Shown: positions 47,209 through 55,668 of the stretch, in pieces
Layout: each line of letters begins with the position of its first letter
How positions within the stretch are numbered: the first letter of the stretch is position 1
Assembly: GCF_016921115.1 (NCBI RefSeq)
Contig: NZ_JAFFZS010000008.1
Location: forward strand, 124,001 to 188,000
Source: Streptomyces actuosus
GTDB lineage: Bacteria; Actinomycetota; Actinomycetes; Streptomycetales; Streptomycetaceae
DNA length: 64,000 nucleotides
Direction: 5' to 3'
Notes under the pieces: generated by a model
What the model was told of the DNA's origin: nothing
Database searches by the model: none
Seen by the model: the letters and a program-made list of their open reading frames with translations, nothing else
Program-made: the position numbers and the translations under genes

Positions 47209-48485
47209 GGAAGGACCTCCGGGGCGGAAAGCGTTTCGTACGCGGTTGAGTCGGGGGATGAGGGGGACGAACGGTGGCCGTCGCCGTTCCCTTCCTCGTC
47301 GTCGAGGTCGGGGTGCTGCTGGGCGCGGTCTCGTGCCGCGCCGGCCTCCGGCAGCCGGAGCGTGAACGTGGAGCCTTGCCCCTCTGCGCTCCACACCGTG
47401 ACCTCCCCGCCGTGCGAGGCGACCACGTGCTTGACGATGGCCAGGCCCAGGCCGGTGCCTCCGGTGGCGCGGGACCGGGCCGGGTCGACCCGGTAGAAGC
47501 GCTCGAAGATGCGCTCCTTGTCCCGGTCGGAGATGCCGATGCCCTGGTCCGTCACGGCGATCTCGATCATGTCGCCGCCGGGTGCGGTGACCCGCCGGGC
47601 CGCGATGCCGACGCGGGTGCGGGCCGGGGAGTAGTTGACGGCGTTCTCGACGAGGTTGCCGAGAGCGGCGGCCAGCTGGCCGCGGTTGCCCCGGACCTGC
47701 AGGTCGGCGGTGCCGCCGGTGGCCATGGTGATCTGCTTGGTGCCGGCCGCGTGCCGGCAGCGGTCGATGGCCTCGTCGACGAGTTCGTCGATGCCGACCG
47801 GCTCGGCGTCCTCCAGCGGGTCGTCGTTCTGCACCCGGGAGAGGTCGATGAGTTCCTGGACCAGGTTGGTCAGCCGGGTCGCCTCGATCTGCATGCGGCC
47901 GGCGAAGCGCTCCACCGCCTCCGGGTCGTCGGAGGCGTCCATGACGGCCTCGGAGAGCAGCGAGAGAGCCCCGACCGGGGTCTTCAGCTCGTGGCTCACG
48001 TTGGCGACGAAGTCCCGGCGGACCGCCTCGATGCGCCGGGACTCGGTGAGGTCCTCGACGAGCAGGAGCACCAGCCGGGAGCCGAGCGGGGCGACGCGGG
48101 CGGACACCGCCAGGGCCTCGCCCCGCCCGGTCCCGCGCCGCTGCAGGTCCAGCTCGACCTGCCGTATCTCTCCGTCGCGCCGCGTGTCCCGGGCCATCTG
48201 GAGCATCGGTTCGACGGCCAGTCTGCCGCCGCGTACCAGGCCGAGCGCGTACGCCGCAGAGCTGGCCTTGACCACGGTGTCGCCCTCGTCGAGGACGACG
48301 GCGGAGGACCGCAGGACCGACAGGACGGTGTCCACACCCGGTGGGAGCACCGGGTCGGTGTGCAGAGAAGTGCGGGTCGGGCGCTTGAGCTCCCGCTCGC
48401 TCCAGCGGAACGCCAGCATGGCGATCACGCCGGTGAGCACCCCGGCGATCGCCGCCGCTGCGGCGACCGCCGCGTTCACGTCCAT
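47205..48485 (-). CDS. phoR: Phosphate sensor kinase PhoR
   Basis: 426 residues. One N-terminal membrane helix (AAAAAIAGVLTGVIAMLAF), a PAS-like domain, then HisKA with the phospho-His in VANVSHELKTPVGAL and an ATPase domain with N box LVENAVNYS, G1 DQGIGI, G2 TGGTGLGLAIVKH. It phosphorylates PhoP under phosphate limitation, with PhoU as a likely modulator. Transcribed first in the operon, divergent from phoU. Confidence 0.97.
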   Translation of the reverse strand: MDVNAAVAAAAAIAGVLTGVIAMLAFRWSERELKRPTRTSLHTDPVLPPGVDTVLSVLRSSAVVLDEGDTVVKASSAAYALGLVRGGRLAVEPMLQMARDTRRDGEIRQVELDLQRRGTGRGEALAVSARVAPLGSRLVLLLVEDLTESRRIEAVRRDFVANVSHELKTPVGALSLLSEAVMDASDDPEAVERFAGRMQIEATRLTNLVQELIDLSRVQNDDPLEDAEPVGIDELVDEAIDRCRHAAGTKQITMATGGTADLQVRGNRGQLAAALGNLVENAVNYSPARTRVGIAARRVTAPGGDMIEIAVTDQGIGISDRDKERIFERFYRVDPARSRATGGTGLGLAIVKHVVASHGGEVTVWSAEGQGSTFTLRLPEAGAARDRAQQHPDLDDEEGNGDGHRSSPSSPDSTAYETLSAPEVLP

Positions 48486-48558
48486 GCCTCCAGGTTAGGC
48501 ACGGGATCGGCGCTGGCCACAGCCGTCCGCGTGCGACCTCGAACACTCGTCGCCCAGA

Positions 48559-48591
48559 GTTCACCTCAGAGCCAGTATTGGTTCATTCCGG
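48559..48591. promoter_or_regulatory. PHO box between phoR and phoU
   Basis: Three 11-base direct-repeat units: GTTCACCTCAG (perfect GTTCACC core), AGCCAGTATTG (weak) and GTTCATTCCGG. The order and 11-base period are those of Streptomyces PhoP sites. Position between the divergent genes fits PhoP control of both. Confidence 0.8.
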
Positions 48592-48775
48592 GTGACGGAA
48601 ACCGACGCGTCGGGGGCCGAACGTGGGAACGTGGGGTTCGCACGGCCGGTACGTCACCACCGTCCCGTGCCGGTCGCGGACCGTCTCGACCCGGTCGCAG
48701 AACCGTTCGAGCCGGTCCTGGCGGCCGTCTTCTGGCCCCCGGAACCCCAGCGGCAGACGTGAGAGAGGGACCCTG

Positions 48776-49468
48776 ATGCGGGACGCGTACCACGAGGAAC
48801 TTGATTCGATCGGCGACGGTCTGGTGGAGATGGCCAGGCTGGTCGGCTCGGCGATCGGGCGCGCCACGACCGCCATCCTCGACGCCGATCTGAAGCTGGC
48901 CGAGAGCGTGATCGAGGCCGACCAGAAGGTCGACGAACTGCACCACGACCTGGAGGCGCGGGCGATAGCGCTGCTGGCCCGGCAGCAGCCGGTGGCGACG
49001 GACCTGCGGATCGTCGTCACGTCGCTGCGCATGTCCGCCGACCTGGAGCGCTCCGGCGACCTCGCCCAGCACGTGGCGAAGCTGGCGCGGCTGCGCTTCC
49101 CTGAGCGGGCGGTACCGCGCGACCTGCACGCCACCATCCTGGAGATGGGGCAGCTCGCGCAGCGCCTGATGGCCAAGGCGGCCGAGGTCATCATCACCAA
49201 GGACGTCGACCTCGCGCTCCAGCTGGAGCAGGACGACGACGCGATGGACCTGCTGCACCGGACCCTCTTCCAGCACCTGATGGACGACCGCTGGAAGCAC
49301 GGCATCGAGACGGCCGTCGACGTCACCCTGCTGGGTCGCTACTACGAGCGGTACGCCGACCACGCGGTCGCGGTCGCCAAGCGGGTGGTGTACCTGGTGA
49401 CGGGCGAGCACGCGGACGAGCTCCAGTCGGACGGGCAGCAGCCGGTCGCCGGGGTGGAGGGCGTCTGA
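48776..49468 (+). CDS. phoU: Phosphate-signalling protein PhoU
   Basis: 230 residues from ATG 48776, with GAGAGGGA upstream. Two PhoU helical-bundle repeats with metal motifs (VIEADQKVDELHHDLEARA; QDDDAMDLLHRTLFQHLM; RYYERYADHAVAVAKRVVYLVTG). It links the Pst transporter to PhoR. Its last 15 or so codons form the first unit of the downstream tandem array. Confidence 0.95.
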   Translation: MRDAYHEELDSIGDGLVEMARLVGSAIGRATTAILDADLKLAESVIEADQKVDELHHDLEARAIALLARQQPVATDLRIVVTSLRMSADLERSGDLAQHVAKLARLRFPERAVPRDLHATILEMGQLAQRLMAKAAEVIITKDVDLALQLEQDDDAMDLLHRTLFQHLMDDRWKHGIETAVDVTLLGRYYERYADHAVAVAKRVVYLVTGEHADELQSDGQQPVAGVEGV

Positions 49469-49905
49469 GCGCCTGCGGCCGTACCCCGGTCGCCGGGTCG
49501 GAGCGCGCCCCGAGGCCTGTGGCCGCACGCCGGCGCCGGGCAGAAGGCGCCTGAGCGCCTGAGCCCCTCCGGTGGCGCACCGGTGGCCGCGGCGGGGCAG
49601 GCCGAGGCCGTCCGGACGTACCCCGGTCGCCGGGGGCGGAGGAGCATGCCGGCGCCTCCGGCCACACACCGGTCGCCCGGGCGCAGCGCGTCCTCGGCTC
49701 CCCCGCCGACCACACCGGCGGCCGGGACAAAGGGCGTCCGGGTGCTTCCGGCCGACCTCCGGCCACCCGGGCAGAGGACGTCCGCGGGCCCCCTGCCGCA
49801 CAACCAGCGGCCGGGACGAAGGGCGTGTCCATTCCCCCACCGGCCACACCGGCGACCGGAACGAGGGGCGTCCGGGTACGTACGGCTGTGCCACCGGCGT
49901 GCACG
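49435..49905. repeat. Degenerate 44-46-bp tandem repeat array after phoU
   Basis: Roughly ten units of 40-53 bp, most 44-46 bp. Each carries a core like CCGGTCGCCGGGG followed by GAGGGCGTC and CTCCGG. Clear units start near 49479, 49623, 49671, 49709, 49756 and 49843. The first unit is the coding end of phoU. The cores are self-complementary, so a transcript could fold into a row of hairpins. No gene is supported in the array. Confidence 0.65.
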
Positions 49906-50003
49906 CGGAGGCGCGAGGGAACGGCCACGCGCTGATGTGCGCCGTTGATGCGCCCGGCCTGGTGGGCATGCAATGGGCACAGGCCCAGCCTTGAGGAGAA
50001 ACC

Positions 50004-50168
50004 ATGGCCGAATCCCCCAGCACTCCCGCTACGCCTCCCGACCCCACGCAGGAACGCGCCACCGAGCGGCCCGCCGAGATCAGGAACCTGACCCTGATCG
50101 GTGCGTGCGGCTGCGGTTCCGGGTGCGGCTGCGGATGCCAGTCGGGTGCCCCCTGCCAGTGCGGCTGA
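50004..50168 (+). CDS. 54-residue Cys-rich protein, metallothionein-like
   Basis: Starts at ATG 50004, seven bases after GAGGAG. The first 30 residues are Pro/Thr/Glu-rich (MAESPSTPATPPDPTQERAT); then NLTLIGACGCGSG and CGCGCQSGAPCQCG pack seven cysteines into 20 residues as CxC pairs. Such density suggests binding of Cu(I), Zn or a cluster. It could also be a substrate peptide for a modifying enzyme, but no such enzyme is next to it. Too short for most gene finders. Codon use and start are as in neighbours. Confidence 0.8.
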   Translation: MAESPSTPATPPDPTQERATERPAEIRNLTLIGACGCGSGCGCGCQSGAPCQCG

Positions 50169-50359
50169 ACACCGCGGGGCGGATACGACGGTGAGGGCCC
50201 GGGTGCGCCGACAGGCACCGGTGCCCTCACCCGTACCGCCCTCACACCCTGCCCGTACCGGGCCGGGCGGTGTCCTCGGAACACCGGCGCCCGGCCCACC
50301 GGCCGGACGCCGGGCCGGGTGACCGTGCCGCCCCGGCCCGGGACGCGCGCGGCCGGCGG

Positions 50360-50548
50360 TCACCGCTTCTGCGCGCGGTACCGCTTCATCAGCGTGACGA
50401 TCCGCTCCCGGTCGGCCGGCCCGTTGAGCTCGGCGAGCAGATCGTCCGGGCAGAGTTCGTAGAGGTCGCCCCACCAGCGGCGCCCCCGGTTGTCCCAGAT
50501 CCGGTAACCGCCCGGCACGCCCCGGGCGACATAACGTCTCCTGCCCAC
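50360..50548 (-). CDS. Small conserved hypothetical protein
   Basis: 62 residues from GTG 50548, with GGGGGAGC upstream. It begins VGRRRYVARGVPGGYRIWDNRGRRWWGD and goes on LYELCPDDLLAELNG. Basic and Trp-rich in the first half; one Cys. It could bind nucleic acid. Not recognised. Confidence 0.65.
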   Translation of the reverse strand: MGRRRYVARGVPGGYRIWDNRGRRWWGDLYELCPDDLLAELNGPADRERIVTLMKRYRAQKR

Positions 50549-50906
50549 CTGCTCACGCTCCCCCTCGGTCCGAGGCGGACGATACGCAGCACACCCCGCA
50601 CCCGCGAGGCGGTTTTCCCGCCCCACGCCTTCGACGCCGCCCGGTGAACCACCCTGCCCTCCGGGCGACGCCCGGACGGCGTCCGAGCGACGGAGGGGCA
50701 GCGGACTCGCGCCTCCGGCCCGGCCGCCCGCCCCGCTCCGACGGCCGTCGGAGAGGCCGGCGCGGGGGAACGGCCGCTACGCGCTCCTCCGCCCACCGAC
50801 CACCACCCCCGTGACGCCCCGCCGCCGCCCACCCGTTCCGGTGCGCGCCGGGGGAGCGGGCAGAGGCCTTCTGGACGCGACCGACGACGCCTGCCATCTT
50901 GCCCTC
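50549..50906. other. Intergenic region
   Basis: About 360 bp of GC-rich DNA between divergent genes. Open frames are shadows; I see no repeat or motif in it. Confidence 0.5.
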
Positions 50907-51365
50907 ATGACGTCACGGGGGACCGAACACGAGGCCCTGGCCCTGGCCCTCGACCACTCCTGGCGGTGGTTCGAGAACCGCCGCGGGCGGGCCTACCAGA
51001 TACTCAACGCGCTGCTGGTCTGCATCGCGGTCATGGCCACGGCGTACGCGACGGCCCTGAACGCGGACCTGCACGCCGCGGCGGGCGCGATCAGCCTGCT
51101 GACGGCCGTCGTCATCGTCGCGGCGTACTCCGAGAGCATGAGGCTCCAGGCGTCGGCACTGCTGGCCGAGGACGCGATCACGAAGATCCAGGAGCGGCTG
51201 GCGACGACGCTCGGCATCGACGCCCTCCGCCTGGTCGAACGGGAACGCGTCCTGCATCAGCCGTCGAGGCTGCCCTGGATGCGCCCCGTCGCCCGGACGC
51301 TGGTGACCCTGGGCGTCCTCGTCTCCCTGGGCGGTGCCGCCTACACCTGGACGGCCACGCGCTGA
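50907..51365 (+). CDS. Two-helix membrane protein
   Basis: 152 residues from ATG 50907. Two hydrophobic helices form a hairpin near residues 30-75 (QILNALLVCIAVMATAYATAL; AAGAISLLTAVVIVAAY), and a third lies near the C-terminus (LVTLGVLVSLGGAAYTW). The pattern resembles small pore-like SLATT-type proteins, but the resemblance is loose. It is the last intact gene before the gpmA island. Confidence 0.7.
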   Translation: MTSRGTEHEALALALDHSWRWFENRRGRAYQILNALLVCIAVMATAYATALNADLHAAAGAISLLTAVVIVAAYSESMRLQASALLAEDAITKIQERLATTLGIDALRLVERERVLHQPSRLPWMRPVARTLVTLGVLVSLGGAAYTWTATR

Positions 51366-51611
51366 CGTCCCTGGACCCCGCACAGCCGCGCCCGTGCCCG
51401 CCCCGCACCCGAGAGCCACCGCCAGGAGGCCGGAAACCCCTTCGGCATCGCCGACACGCGCCGGCGCATGCCGCACCTCAGCCGACGCCTGGTGCGCAAC
51501 CATTGAGCGGAAGCCGTAGGCGGCGCAGCGACTCCTGCCCCTGGATGGCAAGTTGGCCGCATCGCACAGTCAGGCATCCATGGTGATCAAGGGTGCACGC
51601 GCAGTAACACT

Positions 51612-51742
51612 CTGGCCGAGTGCCTCGGGCACTCGGACCCGGGCCTGACTCCGAAGGTGCGCGCGCAACTCATGCCCAGCAGCCGAGAACGGGCCCGGAT
51701 AACTCTCGGGGAGCCATCCGACCAGGAGAGCCGGAGAGCTGA
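51612..51742 (+). pseudogene. Remnant of a tyrosine integrase (C-terminal end)
   Basis: Translates LAECLGHSDPGLTPKVRAQL then MPSSRERARI, the end of an integrase like the one at 56.7 kb. The catalytic Tyr of LRVYAHLM is replaced by Arg (KVRAQL), and the frame no longer meets its old stop (TGA 51740-51742). Dead. It is followed by a terminator and a copy of the gpmA end, the same order as at 57.3 kb. Confidence 0.85.
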
Positions 51743-53601
51743 GGGCCCAGAGAGGCCCCACGGCGCGAAAATGCCCCCGCTCCGCGCCGTTCACGCAGGT
51801 CGGGGGCATGGTCGCCGTTCCTACTTCTTCTTGCCCTGGGTCTTGCCGGGGATCTTGGGGAGCTGGGTTTTTGCTGGTCAGGGGCTGTGGGCTCGTGCGC
51901 CTGGTGGTCGTCGTTGGTCGTCATTGGCCACCGTCGAGCGGCCTCGGACGGCCCAGGGACGGCCCAGTTCCTCGGTCTGTGTGGGCGGTCCGCCGGCCTC
52001 AGCGCGAGGGGCGCCTCTTCGGGGGGGACCGGGCCCGGGATCACGTCCTTGCCAAGGTGTTCCTTGATCAGGTACTTGAGTTCCGGCCCTTCGATGAGCT
52101 GGAGTCGGCCATGTTGGCGGGCAAAGTCGTGGCTGGCCCTGCCGAACCACGATGTGGTGATCAGAACCCCCTTGGCAGCACGCTTGTGCTCGACCACTCC
52201 GGCGAGCGCCTGGACGGACTCCACGCCCACGAGCTTGCTGTAGCGCTTCGCCTGAATGATGCATTCACCGTTGAAGACGGGGTCCTTGCTGACGGCCACC
52301 GCGTCGACGCCCTCGTCTTTGGACGCCTGGGTGTTCCAGGCTTCCATGCCGATCGCCTCGAACAGTTGGCGAATCAGGTGCTCGAATTCGGTGGGCGTCA
52401 GCTTCACCAGTACGGGCCTGCTGTCCAGGCCGGCGACAACATCCATGCTGTCCATGAGCCGGTACTTCGACCGGTCGAACTCGACGATGGGGCGGATCGG
52501 TTCGAGATCGTAGGGGTTGGGAGACACCAGAGCGTTGAGTCCTCTGAGGCACTGCGCAGGATCAACCTGACTGAGACGGAGCTTCCCGAACTGCTCCCTG
52601 CTGGCGCTGAGGGTCACCAGACACGGTGAGACCTCCTGACCAGTGGCCCGGTCGATGGTTCTCACATGGCCGTTCAGGATCACGCCATTGACGACCCGGT
52701 CCGGATCGCTCGTCAGGACCTCGTGCACTGTCCTCAGAGCGACTTGAGCCAGGACGGAGGCGTAGATCTCTTTGCGCTCCTTCTCCGGACGAGGCAGCAC
52801 GGTCGTCTCGTCTCGGTTCTTCACGTACCGGTAGCCCCGCGCGGTTGGAACGATCGCCTCAGGCGGCAGGTGGATCTCAACGAGTACGTCACCGGTGGCA
52901 GGTCGAAAGGCGATCCGATGCTCGTGAGGGAAGCCCAATGGATACTCCGACGCATCCAGAACAGCCCCCAGATGAGCCTCGACCGCCGCGGGCTCCCCGG
53001 CTCTGTACGCCTCGCGCTGCTCGTCCAGCTTCTCGTTGAAAGCCGCCACCTCGTCAAGGGCCTGCGCTTCGGCCTGGCGGTGCTCGGCACGCTTCCGCTC
53101 CAGCGTTACCAGCCGCTTCTCCTCGGCTCGCCTGTGGCGCTCTTGTGCCTCGCCGGACCGCACGCGCGCCTCGGCAACCTCAGCTTCATAGCGCTTCCTG
53201 CCAAGGCCCAGGACAGCAGCCAGACCGCCGGGCTCCGGTGGTGCGAACTCCTCCCAGCGTGGTGAAGGCTCCGGACGAGACCAAGGACGCTCGTCTAACT
53301 TTGTTGGCGTGTGAGTCCTCCGCCGGCGCTCGAAGGTCGTCGGCGGATCGCCCACCAACGCGTCACGGAGCAACTGCCCGAGCTGCTCGACCTCGTGCTC
53401 GACCCCGATCGTGCGCACCTGCGCCTGCTCGGCCTGCTGCTCCTGATACGCGGCCTTCCGCTCACGTTCCCGCCGTTTGGTGGCCGTCTCAGCGGCCTTG
53501 CGTTCCCGCTCCGCTTGTCGTGCCTGTTGCTCCTGGGCACGTCGTAGAGCTTGCTGCTGCCGCTGATAGTCGCTGCCTCGGCCGCTGCCCCGTTGCGCCA
53601 T
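51670..53601 (-). CDS. Mrr-type restriction endonuclease with coiled-coil N-terminus
   Basis: 643 residues from ATG 53601 (GGGGAGGGG upstream). Residues 11-60 and 135-200 are charged Gln/Arg/Glu-rich coiled coils; a middle domain of about 200 residues is unrecognised; residues 399-515 are a Mrr-like PD-(D/E)XK nuclease with GVDAVAV (Asp433) and ECIIQAKRY (Gln450, Lys452). Mrr enzymes cut modified DNA. The tail from about residue 585 is coded by DNA on and beyond the duplicated gpmA end and runs over the integrase remnant, so the natural C-terminus was probably replaced. Confidence 0.85.
   Translation of the reverse strand: MAQRGSGRGSDYQRQQQALRRAQEQQARQAERERKAAETATKRRERERKAAYQEQQAEQAQVRTIGVEHEVEQLGQLLRDALVGDPPTTFERRRRTHTPTKLDERPWSRPEPSPRWEEFAPPEPGGLAAVLGLGRKRYEAEVAEARVRSGEAQERHRRAEEKRLVTLERKRAEHRQAEAQALDEVAAFNEKLDEQREAYRAGEPAAVEAHLGAVLDASEYPLGFPHEHRIAFRPATGDVLVEIHLPPEAIVPTARGYRYVKNRDETTVLPRPEKERKEIYASVLAQVALRTVHEVLTSDPDRVVNGVILNGHVRTIDRATGQEVSPCLVTLSASREQFGKLRLSQVDPAQCLRGLNALVSPNPYDLEPIRPIVEFDRSKYRLMDSMDVVAGLDSRPVLVKLTPTEFEHLIRQLFEAIGMEAWNTQASKDEGVDAVAVSKDPVFNGECIIQAKRYSKLVGVESVQALAGVVEHKRAAKGVLITTSWFGRASHDFARQHGRLQLIEGPELKYLIKEHLGKDVIPGPVPPEEAPLALRPADRPHRPRNWAVPGPSEAARRWPMTTNDDHQAHEPTAPDQQKPSSPRSPARPRARRSRNGDHAPDLRERRGAGAFSRRGASLGPQLSGSPGRMAPRELSGPVLGCWA
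51771..51809. terminator. Hairpin next to the duplicated gpmA end
   Basis: A perfect 9-bp stem (ATGCCCCCG/CGGGGGCAT) in the same place as the gpmA terminator relative to the att copy. The loop differs. Confidence 0.6.
51821..51847 (-). repeat. Second copy of the gpmA 3' end (att-like site)
   Basis: Matches the gpmA 3' end (57393-57419) at all but two of 27 positions. On the minus strand it still encodes KTQGKKK and a stop where gpmA has KNQGKKK. It marks the far end of an element integrated in gpmA. Confidence 0.85.
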
Positions 53602-53923
53602 CTGTCCACCCCTCCCCTGGCCTTACTTCGCCACAGGGCTGCATTCCCCTTCCACCTCTCAGAATCACGCAGGGCAGGGACGTCTCCTCAGGCCGACCGC
53701 ACGGTGCATCGTGGACTCAAGTCGTCTGTGCCTCAACCGACGACAGTCAGCCACAACGGCGGGTGTGCCCGCTGGGGGCTTCGAGAGAGGCCCGTCTCTT
53801 GTTCCCCGTTCGATCTGGTGTCGATGTGGTGCGGTGCTGGTGCGCCCCTCGGCGGCACTGTCAGTGCGTGTCGCTAAGGTCACCGCCATTGGCGGCTGAG
53901 CAGAGAACCACCAGGGGAACTTC
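53602..53923. other. Divergent promoter region inside the island
   Basis: 320 bp between the endonuclease and the SMI1/KNR4 gene. Less GC-rich than core DNA. It should hold both promoters; a small palindrome CCGCCATTGGCGG lies at about 53882. No gene. Confidence 0.5.
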
Positions 53924-54484
53924 ATGGCAAGAGAGATCGCGGCGGCTGTTGCGGACACGTGGGATGAGATCGAACGGTGGTACGAGGCCCAGGGTGCCGC
54001 GCATCTGATCCTGCCTCCTGCCTCCGGTGAGCAGATCGCCGCCCTTGAGGAGACGCTCGGCATCGAGTTGCCTGAGGCGGTCACGGCCTCGCTGCGGCGA
54101 CACAACGGATCGGCGGACGGGGGCTGGCCCACGGGCACGCTGTTGTCCTGCGACGGCATACTGCAAGAAGTGAGTGTATGGCGCGACCTCCTGACCAGCG
54201 GCGACTTTGACGACCTCAAGGACTTCGTTGCGGACGGCGAGGCCCTGAAGGCTGGCTGGTGGCAGATCGGTTGGGTCTCTCTTGATGCAGACGGCGGGGG
54301 AAACGGCGCGGTGCTGGACCTGTCGCCAGGTCCTGAGGGAAAGGTCGGCCAGGTCATCGACATGGACCACGAAGCAGGGCCGAGCGGGCCCAAAGCGAGT
54401 GACTTCGTCGGATACCTGACGGCAATGGCCGCCCGGCTGGGCGACTTCGCAGTGATCGACGGACAGTACGTCGAGGAACAGTAG
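53924..54484 (+). CDS. SMI1/KNR4-family protein
   Basis: 186 residues from ATG 53924 (AGGGGAAC upstream). Family pattern: WDEIERWYEAQ, LPPASGEQIAALEETLGIELPEAVTASLRRHNGS and a later WQIGWVSLDADGGGN. SMI1/KNR4 proteins are often immunity partners of polymorphic toxins, though some are regulators. No toxin gene lies beside it; its divergent neighbour is the Mrr-type nuclease. Codon use is looser than in core genes. Confidence 0.85.
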   Translation: MAREIAAAVADTWDEIERWYEAQGAAHLILPPASGEQIAALEETLGIELPEAVTASLRRHNGSADGGWPTGTLLSCDGILQEVSVWRDLLTSGDFDDLKDFVADGEALKAGWWQIGWVSLDADGGGNGAVLDLSPGPEGKVGQVIDMDHEAGPSGPKASDFVGYLTAMAARLGDFAVIDGQYVEEQ

Positions 54485-54786
54485 ACGGCGCGCGCACCAT
54501 GCACCTTGGCCCAGCCCTGGCGCGGGATGACCTCGTGGACTTTGCCGTACGGCCTCATCGTTATCAGGTCGATCACAGGGGTCTGCCAACGTCGACCAAC
54601 CGCCTCTGCGCCTCGGCCGATCGTTCAGTGGGGTCCGGTCTCGACCGCTGCCGTTCGCGCTTGTTGGCGTCAGCCGCTGGTGTCAGCCCAAGCAAGTGCA
54701 AGTGCTCTTGACAGATGCGCACCCTGCATACGCCACGCTCTCAGAGGCCAGCCTAGGATGCCGAGCGGTCAGGGGAGGGCGGACGT
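54485..54786. other. Intergenic region inside the island
   Basis: 300 bp, relatively AT-rich. Overlapping frames lack ribosome sites. Nothing recognised. Confidence 0.5.
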
Positions 54787-55323
54787 ATGGGCGAGAGCCT
54801 GCGCAAGATCTTGCTGTGGGGGCGGGCCCTGCAAGAGTGGTGGTCGGACCGTCTCGGTAAGGAGATCGTCTCCACATGGGCGGCAGGCATCATTTTGGGT
54901 GTTCCTGTCTGGATCTTCATCGAGACGTTCTGGCACCCGGACTCGATCCTCGGTGACGGCGGGCTCGCCGCCTTCGGGCTGCTTATCATCCTGGCTGTCG
55001 CAACGCTCTTCGCATGGACGGGCGTCATGATCGTCCGCGAAACGATTGCCGATTCCCGCGTGACTACAGGTGGCACCCGGCTCCGGTTGCTCACGGTTCA
55101 GGTACTCACGGCGGGGATAGCCGGGTGGGTCGCTCTGAGAGCGATCTTGGTCTTCGGTAATCACGTGTCGCTGACCGTAGGCCTGATCTCGGCGATTCCG
55201 CTGGCGGCTCCGTACTCACTCGCGTTCCTGGCACTCGTCATGCGCGAGGTCGTCCGGTGGCGCGTGGTGCGTGTTGTGTTCCTGGTACCGATTGCCCTGG
55301 TAGCGCTGCTCCGGTTCATGTGA
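54787..55323 (+). CDS. Four-helix membrane protein
   Basis: 178 residues from ATG 54787 with GGGGAGGG upstream. Membrane helices near residues 33-50, 62-85, 105-122 and 130-170 (for example IVSTWAAGIILGVPVWIFIE and LLIILAVATLFAWTGVMIV). No catalytic motif. Island-borne; might be an effector or surface function. Not recognised. Confidence 0.7.
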   Translation: MGESLRKILLWGRALQEWWSDRLGKEIVSTWAAGIILGVPVWIFIETFWHPDSILGDGGLAAFGLLIILAVATLFAWTGVMIVRETIADSRVTTGGTRLRLLTVQVLTAGIAGWVALRAILVFGNHVSLTVGLISAIPLAAPYSLAFLALVMREVVRWRVVRVVFLVPIALVALLRFM

Positions 55324-55520
55324 CTCGGTGCGCGTGGCGCCGCACAGTTGTGTTCCCGGGAACCCTCTGGGTGCCCTCCTCTCGGGCAACCCCTAGGCGG
55401 GTCGATTCACTCCGGGCTCGCGACTGTGGCGATAGATGTCCAGCGAGGCGCCTACGGACTCGTATCCGTTGATCTCTGCCACGGCGGCATCCTGCCTCCT
55501 CAACCCACCACTCACCTCAG
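55324..55520. other. Short region before the large inverted repeat
   Basis: No intact gene. On the minus strand, 55393-55500 encodes a protein-like tail (AVAEINGYESVGASLDIYR, then HSREP) ending in a stop; it may be the 3' scrap of a gene broken by the inverted repeat. Weak. Confidence 0.4.
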
Positions 55521-55668
55521 CTCCCGTCCCGTACGCCGTCGACCCACACTCCGTGGAGCGGGCGTGGTTCATGGCGTCCAGGTGGAGCGCGCCACCGTAC
55601 GAACGACCTGGACGCCATGGGCCGCGTCTGCTCGGCTCTGCCTGGGTCGATGGCGTACGGGACGGGAG
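55521..55668. repeat. 148-bp near-perfect inverted repeat
   Basis: Outer arms of 26 bp (55521-55546 and 55643-55668) pair at 25 positions. Inner arms of 14 bp (55570-55583 and 55606-55619) pair perfectly around a 22-base loop. The 23 bp between on each side have equal length and pair in part, so the whole folds as one long hairpin. No flanking target duplication is evident. Confidence 0.85.

Noticed and set aside
49323..50474. Minus-strand frames with 15-residue repeats over the tandem array
   Set aside because: The repeat period of about 45 bp is a multiple of three, so any frame looks repetitive; unit lengths vary out of phase and there is no start site.
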